Source: an uncultured Microbacteriaceae bacterium
GTDB lineage: Bacteria; Actinomycetota; Actinomycetes; Actinomycetales; Microbacteriaceae
Reading direction: 5' to 3'
Length of the DNA stretch: 50,095 nucleotides
Assembly (NCBI GenBank): GCA_937920245.1
Contig: CALGUV010000038.1
Span: 1-50,095, forward strand
This document shows positions 32,967 to 40,873 of this stretch, in pieces. Below the pieces are notes generated by a model. That model did not search any database. It worked only from the letters and a program-made list of their open reading frames with translations, and was not told where the DNA came from. The translations under genes and the position numbers were made by a program. How positions within the stretch are numbered: the first letter of the stretch is position 1; each line of letters starts with the position of its first letter.

Positions 32967-35333
32967 CTAGATCGGCTGCCACCGCACGTGTGCAGTGAGG
33001 TCCACAGCGGCATCGTCCTTGCGAACGAGCTCGAGGCGAGGGCGAACCGCCTCGGTGCGCGAGGTGGGAGGCTTGCGGCGACCGGCACGGAACTGAAGAG
33101 GCCACAAGGCACCGACACCGAAATACTCTTGCTCGGCAGCAGCATGCAGAGTCCAGCGGGGGTCGTAGAGGTGTGACCGACCTAGGGCACACATGTCGGC
33201 GCGACCAGCCAGCAAGATGGAGTTCATGTCATCCCACGATGAAATAGCACCGACGGCAATGACGCTGACACCGTGCTTCGCTGTGACCTCGTTGCGGATA
33301 CGGTCAGCAAACGGAGTCTGGTAGCTACGACCATATTCGGGTCGTTCCGCCTTGGTCACTTGTCCCGTAGAGACGTCGATGGCGGCGGCACCGTGCAGAG
33401 CGAAGGCTTCTGAGATCAGAAGGGCATCGTCTTCGGTGTTTCCGCCCTCAGCCCAATCGGTCGCGGAAATTCGGACGGTCAGTGGCTTCTCTCTTGGCCA
33501 GACCTCGCGGATGGCGTCAAACACTTCGAGCGGGAAGCGCAGCCGGTTTTCAAGGCTGCCACCAAATTCATCCGTGCGGACGTTTGCCAAGGGGGAGAGG
33601 AATGACGACAAGAGGTACCCATGAGCGCAGTGCAACTCGAGGAGGTCGAAACCGGCCTCATTGGCGCGGCGAGCCGCAGTAACGAAGTCGTCGCGCACAG
33701 TGTCCATTTCACGGCGCGTTATTTCTCGAGGGACTGCGTTGTTCGGGCCATAAGCCAGTGCCGAGGGGGAGACAGTCTCCCAGCCTCCTGTTGTGAGGGG
33801 CTCATCTATGCCATCCCACATCAGTTTGGTTGAACCTTTGCGGCCCGAGTGACCCACCTGAATCCCGATCTTTGCCGTTGACTGGTTGTGCACAAAGTCA
33901 ACGACTTCGCGCCAGCTGTCACCCTGTTTTTCGGTGTAGATCCCCGAGCATCCAGGAGTAATACGGCCCGCGGCTGACACGCAGACCATTTCTGTCATGA
34001 CCAAACCGGCACCGCCCATGGCGAGGGCGCCGAGATGAACGAGGTGGAAGTTGCCGGGCATGCCTTCGGGAGCTGAATACATGTCCATCGATGACACAAT
34101 GACACGGTTCTTGAGCTCGAGGTCTCCCAATTTGTGAGGCTGAAACATGGCCGGCGTATCGGCATAAGCCCCTTGACGCTCGGCAAAGTCGGCGTCCACG
34201 AGCGCGGCAAAGTCTGGATCACGTACCTTGAGGTTTTCAAAGGTGATGCGGCGGCTGCGCGTCAGAAGGTTGAAGCAGAACTGAACAGCACCCTGGCCTT
34301 TGTACTGGCCGATGTTCTCGAACCATTCCAGGCTGGCCTGAGCCGCGCGCTGAATCGACTGCACGACGGGGCGACGCTCGATTTCGTAAGCTTCAATGGC
34401 CGAATCGAGATCAGCATTCTCGTGCAAGCAGGCTGCGAGCGAGAGGGCGTCTTCCATGGCGAGTTTGGTTCCCGAGCCGATGGAAAAGTGAGCCGTGTGA
34501 GCGGCATCGCCAAGGAGAACAATGTTGTCGTGACGCCAGCATTCATTCTTGACTGTTGTGAAGTTAAGCCACTTCGAATTGTTCGTGAGAACCTCGTGGC
34601 CTTGAAGCTCCTCGGCAAAGATTTCACGAATTTTCGCGATAGAGTCCTCGTCGCTCACTCCGGGTGGGAAGACCTTCCCAACACTGGCATCGAATCCGGC
34701 TCGCTCCCACACGTCGGGGTGCATTTCGACAATGAAGGTGCTGCCCTCCGCTGAGTAGGGGTAACCGTGAATCTGCATGGTGCCGAACTCGGTCTCCTTG
34801 ACAAAGAACTTGAAGGCTTCAAAGACCAGATCGGTGCCGAGCCACATGTACTTGGAGGAACGAACGTCGAGGGAGGGCTTAAAGGAGTCAGCGAACTGAG
34901 CGCGAATTCCCGAGTTTGAGCCATCGGCAGCCAAGACGAGGTCGTAGTCGCGACTGAGTTCTTCGATGGGCGGGGGCATGGTCGAGAATCGAACATCCAC
35001 GCCTAATTCAACGGCACGCTTCTGGAGCAGTTTGAGAAGCTCCTTGCGGCTCATCGCAGCAAAGCCCTGTCCGCCAACCGTGTGCATTTCACCATTAAAA
35101 TGGATGTCGATGTCGGTCCAGCGGGCAAATTGACTTGCCATTGCTGCCGCGATCGTGGCATCAGCATTCGCAATGCCACCCAACGTCTCATCGCTGAATA
35201 CGACGCCAAAGCCGAAGGTGTCGTCAGCAGCGTTGCGCTCCCACACGACGATTTCGTGCTGAGGGTCCAACTGTTTCATGAGCGCTGAGAAATACAGACC
35301 GCCAGGGCCTCCGCCGATAATTGCAATTCGCAT
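32967..35333 (-). CDS. Bifunctional aryl-CoA 5-hydroxylase / old-yellow-enzyme reductase (salicylyl-CoA or 2-aminobenzoyl-CoA type)
   Basis: This fused flavoprotein is about 788 residues. The N-terminal ~375 residues form a class A FAD monooxygenase with GGGPGGLYFSALM, the DG-type motif VLAADGSNSGIR and the GD motif LLGDAAHTAHFSIGSGTKLAMEDA. After a linker, the C-terminal ~380 residues form an NADH:flavin oxidoreductase barrel, starting FQPHKLGDLELKNRVIVSSM with VGHSGRKGS and the LHCAHGYLLSSFLSPLANVRTDEFGGS signature. This exact fusion is known from 2-aminobenzoyl-CoA monooxygenase/reductase and salicylyl-CoA 5-hydroxylase; which substrate applies here is unresolved. The frame opens earlier, but ATG 35331-35333 after AAGGAAGG is the sound start. 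It lies 13 bp behind the CoA ligase. Confidence 0.9.
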   Translation of the reverse strand: MRIAIIGGGPGGLYFSALMKQLDPQHEIVVWERNAADDTFGFGVVFSDETLGGIANADATIAAAMASQFARWTDIDIHFNGEMHTVGGQGFAAMSRKELLKLLQKRAVELGVDVRFSTMPPPIEELSRDYDLVLAADGSNSGIRAQFADSFKPSLDVRSSKYMWLGTDLVFEAFKFFVKETEFGTMQIHGYPYSAEGSTFIVEMHPDVWERAGFDASVGKVFPPGVSDEDSIAKIREIFAEELQGHEVLTNNSKWLNFTTVKNECWRHDNIVLLGDAAHTAHFSIGSGTKLAMEDALSLAACLHENADLDSAIEAYEIERRPVVQSIQRAAQASLEWFENIGQYKGQGAVQFCFNLLTRSRRITFENLKVRDPDFAALVDADFAERQGAYADTPAMFQPHKLGDLELKNRVIVSSMDMYSAPEGMPGNFHLVHLGALAMGGAGLVMTEMVCVSAAGRITPGCSGIYTEKQGDSWREVVDFVHNQSTAKIGIQVGHSGRKGSTKLMWDGIDEPLTTGGWETVSPSALAYGPNNAVPREITRREMDTVRDDFVTAARRANEAGFDLLELHCAHGYLLSSFLSPLANVRTDEFGGSLENRLRFPLEVFDAIREVWPREKPLTVRISATDWAEGGNTEDDALLISEAFALHGAAAIDVSTGQVTKAERPEYGRSYQTPFADRIRNEVTAKHGVSVIAVGAISSWDDMNSILLAGRADMCALGRSHLYDPRWTLHAAAEQEYFGVGALWPLQFRAGRRKPPTSRTEAVRPRLELVRKDDAAVDLTAHVRWQPI

Positions 35334-35346
35334 GGCGCGACCTTCC

Positions 35347-36975
35347 TTAGGCTTCGTTGAGATTCGATTGGTTTCTGAGGTGGAAGTGCTGAATCTTGCC
35401 ACTGTGGTTGCGAGGTAGTTGCGTGACGAAATTCACGTCGCGCGGATACTTATAGGGGGCAATCGTCTGCTTGACGAAGTCTTGGAGTTCCTTGCGTTTG
35501 GCCGCATCGCCAACCACGCCTTCGCGCAGCACAATAAAAGCGCTCACGATGCTCCCGCGCTCCTCATCGGGCCTCCCAATGACAGCACTTTCGACAACAT
35601 CAGCATGTTGGCCTAGGGCAGCTTCCACTTCGGGGGCACCGATGTTGTATCCCGACGAGACGATCATGCTGTCGGAACGTGCTTCGTACCAAAAATAGCC
35701 GTCTTCGTCTTGGCGGAACGTGTCGCCCGTGATGTTCCACCCTTCGGTCACGTAATTTATCTGACGGTCATCGTTGAGGTATTTGCATCCCGTCGGACCG
35801 ATGACGGCAAGGCGGCCGAGTTGATTGGGGGCAACTTCATTGCCCTCTTCATTGAGCACGGTGGCACGGAATCCTGGAATGGCCAGACCTGTGGCTCCGG
35901 GCCGAATATCGTCATCCGCTGCAGAAATGAAGACGTGCAACATCTCCGTCGAACCAATACCGTTGATGAGCTTCAGGCCTGTCTGTTCAAAGACTTCTTG
36001 CCAAACGGATGCCGGCAGGTGTTCTCCTGCAGAGACCGCGCGGCGAATCCCTTTGAGGTGGTCGCCTTTGCCCTCTCGCATAATTGCCCGGTACGCGGTC
36101 GGGGCGGTGAAGAGCACGGTGACTCTGTGAGTACTACACAGCTCAGCCAGTTCGCCGGGTGTAGTCCGTTCGGTCAGCAATACTGAAGCCCCGAAGCGGA
36201 GCGGAAAGACAACCAAACCGCCCAGACCGAAGGTGAACGCCAGTGGAGGTGAACCGGCGAAGACATCTTCCGGAACGGGCTTCAGGATGAAGAGCGCAAA
36301 GGTGTCGGCGTTGGCGAGAATGTCCCGGTGAAAATGCATTGTTATCTTTGGCGTGCCGGTCGTGCCAGAGGTTGGTCCGAGGAGCGCAACGTCGTCCGCA
36401 GCGGTTGCGACGTTCTCAAAGACACCGGATTTTGCCTCGCTGAGGGTGATGAGATCCGTAGGATCGTCAGACCCATAGCTCACAATGGCGATGTTGCCCA
36501 CACTAGCTTTGAGGAGTTCGTCAACGAAACGATGGTCGCTGATGGCGATTGACGGCTGGGTGAGACTGATGACATCGGCGATCTCAGCGGCGCGTAGGGC
36601 GTGCATCGTGGTGACCACAACTCCTCCGGCCTTTAGTACGCCGAGCCAGCAGGCCACGAGCCAAGGGTTGTTCGGCCCGCGAAGGAGAACACGATTTCCC
36701 GCCACCAGCCCTAGGTCCTCCGATAGGACCTGGGCAATTTGATTGGACTTTGTCAGGAGGGTTCCGTAGGTCCAGCTCACACCGTCGGGGGTGAGCAAGC
36801 AAGGCGCATCCGCTCCAAATTTTTCAACGGCGTTATCGATGAGAACCGTCGCTGCGTTGAGGAATTCTGGATACTGCACCTCGGGAATGGAAAATTCTAT
36901 TGTGGGCCAAAGGCTAACTGCCGGCAGATTGTCTCGAGTAAAAGTATCAGTGTGTGCGGAGGGACTGAGATTCAT
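35347..36975 (-). CDS. Benzoate / 2-aminobenzoate-type CoA ligase
   Basis: This 542-residue member of the ANL superfamily makes aryl-CoA via an acyl-AMP. The AMP P-loop is GPTSGTTGTPKITMHFHRD (about 201-219). NGIGSTEMLHVFIS is the A5 motif characteristic of benzoate- and aminobenzoate-CoA ligases. YEARSDSMIVSSGYNIGAPEVEAAL carries the hinge region, and PRNHSGKIQHFHLRN holds the catalytic lysine near the C-terminus. It heads the operon with the fused hydroxylase/reductase. A 12-bp palindromic element lies 42-53 bp upstream of its ATG, and AGAAAGG forms the ribosome binding site. The aromatic acid (anthranilate, salicylate or benzoate) cannot be decided from sequence alone. Confidence 0.9.
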   Translation of the reverse strand: MNLSPSAHTDTFTRDNLPAVSLWPTIEFSIPEVQYPEFLNAATVLIDNAVEKFGADAPCLLTPDGVSWTYGTLLTKSNQIAQVLSEDLGLVAGNRVLLRGPNNPWLVACWLGVLKAGGVVVTTMHALRAAEIADVISLTQPSIAISDHRFVDELLKASVGNIAIVSYGSDDPTDLITLSEAKSGVFENVATAADDVALLGPTSGTTGTPKITMHFHRDILANADTFALFILKPVPEDVFAGSPPLAFTFGLGGLVVFPLRFGASVLLTERTTPGELAELCSTHRVTVLFTAPTAYRAIMREGKGDHLKGIRRAVSAGEHLPASVWQEVFEQTGLKLINGIGSTEMLHVFISAADDDIRPGATGLAIPGFRATVLNEEGNEVAPNQLGRLAVIGPTGCKYLNDDRQINYVTEGWNITGDTFRQDEDGYFWYEARSDSMIVSSGYNIGAPEVEAALGQHADVVESAVIGRPDEERGSIVSAFIVLREGVVGDAAKRKELQDFVKQTIAPYKYPRDVNFVTQLPRNHSGKIQHFHLRNQSNLNEA

Positions 36976-37016
36976 CGTGAGCCTTTCTGTGTTCCACTGA
37001 GTAAATGACCAAAATA

Positions 37017-37028
37017 TGACGAACGTAA
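37017..37028. promoter_or_regulatory. Island operator copy 1 (upstream of the CoA ligase)
   Basis: TGACGAACGTAA, an imperfect palindrome (TKACG-NN-CGTMA), lies 42 bp before the ligase ATG. On the minus strand it reads TTACGTTCGTCA and abuts TATTTT, a possible -10. The same 12-mer recurs exactly at 39293 and with one change at 40803. Confidence 0.6.
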
Positions 37029-37059
37029 AGAAAACGATACACAGTGAGCAGAGGTTTGC

Positions 37060-37953
37060 CTAGGAGCGGCGAATCATGCCCTCTTGAGCCACGCTTGCCA
37101 GTAGTGTGCCATCTCGGCTATAGAACCGTCCCGTCGCCAGTCCTCGACTTCGTTGGATTGAGATTGCCTCCTGGACGTAAAGTACCCACTCGTCGACGCG
37201 ACCATCTCGGTGTAGCCACAGCGAGTGATCGAGGCTGGCAGTAACGAGGCCGGCATCTCCCCAGGCGACACCTTGTTGCCTAAGTAGCGGCTCAAGAATC
37301 GTGTAGTCGCAGACATAGGCCAACGCCGCTCGCTGCACATTTGCATCATTTGGCAAGGCATCGAAAGCTTTGATCCAGATTGCTTGATGCGGGCTCAGCT
37401 CTCCCTCAACGCTCAAATAGATTGGAGAGGGGACATGTCGCATGTCAAAACTTCGACCGTTCGACCAGTACTCAGCGGCAGCTCCCGGAACCCCCGCTAG
37501 TGCGTCTTGTGAGGACGGGAGACTTTCCGGTTCGGGGAGGTTTGCTCGCCACGGGTCCGGGAGTGGCGCGGAAAACTCTGCACCCATCTCTGGAACGTGA
37601 AACGAGGCGAGGGCCACATAGATAGCCTTGCCATTTTGGTAGGCACGGACTTGGCGCGTTGAGAATGATCGGCCGTCACGGGTGTGCTCCACCTCATAGC
37701 GAACAGGCTCGAGAATGTCCCCCGGTCGCATGAAGTAACTGTGCATGGAGTGCAACACTCGATCGGCCTCGACACTGCGCATGGCGGCAACGGCCGCCTG
37801 GGCAACCATGTCGCCTCCGTAGGCTTTGGGCCACGGGACGCTTTGGGTGACGGCCGTGAATGCCTGGTCGAAATATTCGGCCGCTGTCGGCTCGAGCTCG
37901 ATTGCCTTCAGAAACTTTTCCGACGTGGGCTGGGGAGATTCTGCTCTGGTCAT
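37060..37953 (-). CDS. Acyl-CoA thioesterase II (TesB family)
   Basis: This 297-residue double-hotdog thioesterase frees an acid from its CoA ester. The family patterns are VPWPKAYGGDMVAQAAVAAMRSV and LHSMHSYFMRPGD in the first hotdog. The second hotdog contains TASLDHSLWLHR with the catalytic Asp, then VLYVQEAISIQRSRGLATGRFYSRDGTLLASVAQEG with the Ser/Gln pair. In this operon (FAH, cupin, thioesterase) it most likely releases the hydroxylated aromatic acid from its CoA ester after ring hydroxylation. That assignment is by context. The ATG overlaps the cupin stop by four bases. Confidence 0.88.
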   Translation of the reverse strand: MTRAESPQPTSEKFLKAIELEPTAAEYFDQAFTAVTQSVPWPKAYGGDMVAQAAVAAMRSVEADRVLHSMHSYFMRPGDILEPVRYEVEHTRDGRSFSTRQVRAYQNGKAIYVALASFHVPEMGAEFSAPLPDPWRANLPEPESLPSSQDALAGVPGAAAEYWSNGRSFDMRHVPSPIYLSVEGELSPHQAIWIKAFDALPNDANVQRAALAYVCDYTILEPLLRQQGVAWGDAGLVTASLDHSLWLHRDGRVDEWVLYVQEAISIQRSRGLATGRFYSRDGTLLASVAQEGMIRRS

Positions 37954-38390
37954 TGTCGACGGAACCCTTCGAGCACGGAGTCATCCACCTCGTCGAGGTT
38001 AATGACGATGTTGTCCGGAGTGCGGGTCGTCAGCCAGATGAGATCTTCAGTGACGCTCATGTTCGCCTCCACGTGTGGCATGAAGGGCGGTACGAAAACG
38101 AAGTCGCCCTCGACCATGTCTTCGAATTCGGAGTAGTTCTCACCAAAGTAGATGCGGCCATGACCCTTCAACACGTACCCGCCTGTCTCGGCTTCTCCGT
38201 GGTGATGGGGGAGCGAGCGGTAGCCGGGGAGGTTGCTTACTTTGCCAAACCAGATCTTGGTGGCGGGGGTGTGCTGGATGCTCACGCCAGAGACGCGGTG
38301 TGCTCCACCAGACTGACCGGTGCCCTCGTACTCATGGCCTTTTCGAGTGATGACGGGAACTACCTGTGCGGAGTCGTTGGTTTCTGACAT
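37950..38390 (-). CDS. Single-domain cupin, candidate metal-dependent ring-cleavage or isomerase enzyme
   Basis: The 146-residue protein is one conserved cupin barrel. Motif 1 is YRSLPHHHGEAETGGYVLKGHGRIYFGE (His triad region plus Glu) and motif 2 is DFVFVPPFMPHVEAN (His), so a full set of metal ligands is present. It is less than half the length of gentisate 1,2-dioxygenase, which is a two-cupin protein. It lies between the FAH-family gene (12 bp) and the thioesterase (4-bp overlap). The operon otherwise lacks any ring-cleavage dioxygenase, so this protein is the only local candidate. A sensing or isomerising role is equally possible. Confidence 0.8.
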   Translation of the reverse strand: MSETNDSAQVVPVITRKGHEYEGTGQSGGAHRVSGVSIQHTPATKIWFGKVSNLPGYRSLPHHHGEAETGGYVLKGHGRIYFGENYSEFEDMVEGDFVFVPPFMPHVEANMSVTEDLIWLTTRTPDNIVINLDEVDDSVLEGFRRQ

Positions 38391-38402
38391 GGTGAGCCCT
38401 TC

Positions 38403-39236
38403 TTAGTTGTGGATTGAAATGAGGTTTCTTAGTTCGCCGATGCCCTCAATGGAGGTCACCAGCACGTCGCCATCCCTGAGGAATTTTGGCGGCGTTTGGG
38501 CCATGCCGACACCGCCGGGTGTCCCAGTAAGAATCACATCGCCGGGGCGAAGGGTGGTGAAACGTGAAATGTAAGAGATGAGCGCCGCTGAATCGAAGAC
38601 GAGAGTCGACGTGTTTCCATGTTGCATTTCTTCACCATTGACATGGCAGGTGATAACGAGTCCTGCCTTCGGGTCGCACTCATCGGGCGTAACCAGCACG
38701 GGCCCGAGAGGTGTGCTGGTGTCGAAGGCTTTGCCCTGGAACCATTGCAGGGTTCGACGTTGCCAATCCCTCATGGAAATGTCATTGGAGATTGTGTAGC
38801 CAGCAATGGCGGAGACAGCTTGCTCGGGGCTGCAGTTCTTCACTTCCGCACCAACGACGACGGCCAGCTCCGCCTCCCAATCGATTTCGTTTGACTCGCT
38901 ACCAAAAGAGAGCTCTGCAAAAGGCGCAGCCAAGCTGTCCGCGTATTTCGTGAACAGCGTCGGGAAACTCGGGAGGTCACGACCCGTCTCAAGAATATGA
39001 TCCCGGTAGTTGAGGCCGCAACAAATAACCTTGCGTGGTTCCGTCACGACGGCGAGATAAGTAGCTTCCGAAATTGAAACGAGAACATCCCCGGATAGAT
39101 TTTGTTCGGCGATCTCTCGCCAGCGGGGCACCCGAAGAAGGTCGCCGACATTGGAAAAGGGGAGGCCGACGAAGCCGCGACTGGTTTCCACGGCTGCCTG
39201 TGATCGGCCTTCTATATCAAGTGTTGCAAGCCTCAT
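38403..39236 (-). CDS. Fumarylacetoacetate-hydrolase-family enzyme (acylpyruvate hydrolase/isomerase type)
   Basis: This 277-residue FAH-family protein has KVICCGLNYRDHILETGRDLPSFPTLFTKYADSL at the start of the catalytic domain. The divalent-metal ligands lie in EIDWEAELAVVVGAEVKN and YTISNDISMRDWQRR. LRPGDVILTGTPGGVGMAQTPP is the typical C-terminal motif. Members hydrolyse fumarylpyruvate, acylpyruvates or related 2,4-dioxo acids, or decarboxylate/isomerise homoprotocatechuate products. In this island it would split the ring-cleavage product into pyruvate plus a C4 acid. It is first in its operon, divergent from the RidA gene, with the 12-bp palindrome 57 bp upstream and CTGGAG as ribosome binding site. 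Confidence 0.88.
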   Translation of the reverse strand: MRLATLDIEGRSQAAVETSRGFVGLPFSNVGDLLRVPRWREIAEQNLSGDVLVSISEATYLAVVTEPRKVICCGLNYRDHILETGRDLPSFPTLFTKYADSLAAPFAELSFGSESNEIDWEAELAVVVGAEVKNCSPEQAVSAIAGYTISNDISMRDWQRRTLQWFQGKAFDTSTPLGPVLVTPDECDPKAGLVITCHVNGEEMQHGNTSTLVFDSAALISYISRFTTLRPGDVILTGTPGGVGMAQTPPKFLRDGDVLVTSIEGIGELRNLISIHN

Positions 39237-39292
39237 TGCGATTGCACTCCAGACTGTTTCATTTCACATTGCTAGACAGTATTGCACTTCCA

Positions 39293-39304
39293 TGACGAAC
39301 GTAA
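39293..39304. promoter_or_regulatory. Island operator copy 2 (between the FAH operon and ridA)
   Basis: TGACGAACGTAA, identical to copy 1, lies 57 bp before the FAH-family ATG in the 217-bp divergent gap. On the minus strand it falls between TTGATT (possible -35) and an AATACT-like -10, where a bound repressor would block transcription. It is 150 bp from the ridA start. A second, unrelated small palindrome GAAT-G-ATTC occurs near 39418. Confidence 0.6.
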
Positions 39305-39453
39305 TCAATTCGGTATATACTTCTGAAATTACCACACACTTTGCACTGAGAGAATACCCTTGACACTGCAATAAGTTGTGCCACACAGTCGGTTACGAGC
39401 TGGGCTGATTGATCACCGAATGATTCACAACGTGCCATTAAGGAGACCTCACC

Positions 39454-39852
39454 ATGACACATCAACTCGTTAACCCTGCAAGTTTGGCCACGCCGTCCGG
39501 ATTTTCACATGGAGTCCTCGCGGGAAACGCTCTCTACCTAGGTGGACAGACGGCAATGGGGCCCGACGGGAAAATTGTCGAGGGTGGCATTGTCGAGCAG
39601 TTTCGCCAGGCGTTTGGCAATGTCTTGGCGACTCTCGCGGAGGTTGGCGGACAGCCGAGTGATCTTGTCACGGTGACGGTCTACCTAACAGATATTCCGG
39701 ACTATCAGGCACACGGCCGTGAAATTGGTCGGGTTTGGCGTGAAATGGCGGGAACGCGCTACCCCGCAATGGCAGGCATTGGCGTCACAGCATTGTGGCA
39801 GCCAGGGGCTCTCATTGAAATTCAGGGAATCGCCGTTATTTCTGGCTCATAA
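39454..39852 (+). CDS. RidA-family enamine/imine deaminase
   Basis: This 132-residue protein is of the YjgF/YER057c/UK114 fold. Typical stretches are GFSHGVLAGNALYLGGQTAMGPDGKIV, QFRQAFGNVLATLAEVGGQPSDLVTVTVYLTDIPDYQ, and RYPAMAGIGVTALWQPGALIEIQGIAV. RidA members hydrolyse enamines and imines, and relatives act as aminomuconate deaminases in aromatic degradation. The Arg that binds the carboxylate in archetypal RidA is not clearly present in the GVTALWQPG block (usually a x-x-R-x pattern), so substrate preference may differ. A strong TTAAGGAGACC lies upstream. Its 3' end overlaps the paaX-like gene, tail to tail, by 17 bp. Confidence 0.9.
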   Translation: MTHQLVNPASLATPSGFSHGVLAGNALYLGGQTAMGPDGKIVEGGIVEQFRQAFGNVLATLAEVGGQPSDLVTVTVYLTDIPDYQAHGREIGRVWREMAGTRYPAMAGIGVTALWQPGALIEIQGIAVISGS

Positions 39853-40717
39853 CGCCCAGCACGTAGTCATGGGCTGGAGTTCCCAAGAGTCGGTGCAAGT
39901 CGCCGAAAAGCTCCTCTGCCAGCATGCCTTTCCAATCTGCGGGCAGAAGTTCGGCCGATATCCCCGGGTCTTTATAGGGAAGCCGTCGCCACTCCGTAAT
40001 CATGGGGACGTAGTCGACAAACGCATCACGCAAAGTCTCTGCAGATAGGTTGCCTTGGCGAGAATCCCATTTGATCTTGAGGCTCTCGTACTTGGCAATG
40101 AAATCCGCATACATCGTGTCTAGGGCGACGAGGTCCCACCACGTCCCTATGTTGCGAGAGAGCTCTAGGGGTGACAAATGCTCGGCGCGGAAGTAGTCGA
40201 TGTATAGTTCGAGCCCGAGGCGGTCAAGCTGTTGTTTGGCTCGTATCCATGTTCTTTCGGGGGCTATCCAGACGCCACTGCTTACAGACCCAAACCCCAT
40301 CCGCGTGAGCTCAGACCTGAGAATGTGCCTCTTGACGCGCATAGTTTCGGGAATTGAAAAAACTACGAGCAGCCATTTGTCTTCGGCAGAGGGGTGGCTC
40401 GGAGAGAAAATTCTGGTGTCGCCTTCGGTAAACATATCGACGCGACCCGGAACAATTGCATAGCTGGCAATGCCGCCTGCTTTCGTGCTCTCAAGAATAC
40501 CGCGACGCTTGAGCCTCGAAACGGAGGATCGAACGCCCGCAGCCTCGACGCCAAGTTCGCCCAAAAGCCGAACGAGGGAAGAGACAGGCATTAAGGCTCC
40601 AGTCTCGCGAGCATACAAGCCAAAAATTGTCACAATAAGTTGTTGATGGCGAGGAGTCTGGGAGATCTCTGACACACTCAGCTCGCCGGCTGTCGCGGTC
40701 TGCAGTGGGGATTCCAT
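39836..40717 (-). CDS. paaX: PaaX-family transcriptional regulator
   Basis: This regulator of about 293 residues (from the ATG at 40715-40717) has a winged-helix N-terminus: RHQQLIVTIFGLYARETGALMPVSSLVRLLGELGVEAAGVRSSVSRLKRRGILES. The PaaX core follows with WLLVVFSIPETMRVKRHILRSELTRMGFGSVSSGVWIAP, and the PaaX C-terminal domain has WRRLPYKDPGISAELLPADWKGMLAEELF. PaaX proteins repress catabolic operons and are released by an aryl-CoA such as phenylacetyl-CoA. Here the ligand is probably the CoA ester made by the island ligase. The open frame extends 37 codons further upstream, but those residues are not PaaX-like and run into the promoter. Copy 3 of the palindrome is 86 bp upstream, suggesting autoregulation. 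Confidence 0.9.
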   Translation of the reverse strand: MESPLQTATAGELSVSEISQTPRHQQLIVTIFGLYARETGALMPVSSLVRLLGELGVEAAGVRSSVSRLKRRGILESTKAGGIASYAIVPGRVDMFTEGDTRIFSPSHPSAEDKWLLVVFSIPETMRVKRHILRSELTRMGFGSVSSGVWIAPERTWIRAKQQLDRLGLELYIDYFRAEHLSPLELSRNIGTWWDLVALDTMYADFIAKYESLKIKWDSRQGNLSAETLRDAFVDYVPMITEWRRLPYKDPGISAELLPADWKGMLAEELFGDLHRLLGTPAHDYVLGVMSQK

Positions 40718-40802
40718 GGTTCTCAGGATACACAGCCGCACGTTCAATGGGGTTTTGGCTCGGAGGCTATGTCTAATGCCTACTTCAAATATGTTGATTA
40801 TG

Positions 40803-40814
40803 TGACGACCGTAA
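40803..40814. promoter_or_regulatory. Island operator copy 3 (upstream of paaX)
   Basis: TGACGACCGTAA differs from copies 1 and 2 at one central base. On the minus strand it abuts CATAAT, a good -10 for paaX. On the plus strand it lies upstream of the short coding frame at 40874 and the hydrolase at 41010. Confidence 0.55.
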
Positions 40815-40873
40815 TAAATGCTTGACATGCCTAGTGCTCGCTGAAACTTTTTAGTTCACATACGTTAAATTTC

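Noticed and set aside
35334..35402. Twenty-three extra N-terminal codons for the fused hydroxylase/reductase
   Set aside because: They overlap the ligase 3' end. ATG 35333 follows AAGGAAGG and starts directly at the FAD-binding MRIAIIGGGPGG.
39417..39428. GAAT-G-ATTC near 39418 as a classical PaaX operator
   Set aside because: It resembles only half of the described enterobacterial site, occurs once, and is not found at the ligase or paaX promoters, unlike the 12-bp palindrome.
40718..40828. Thirty-seven extra N-terminal codons for the PaaX-family protein
   Set aside because: The residues are not PaaX-like and the segment runs toward the likely promoter and operator. ATG 40717 gives a normal-length protein.
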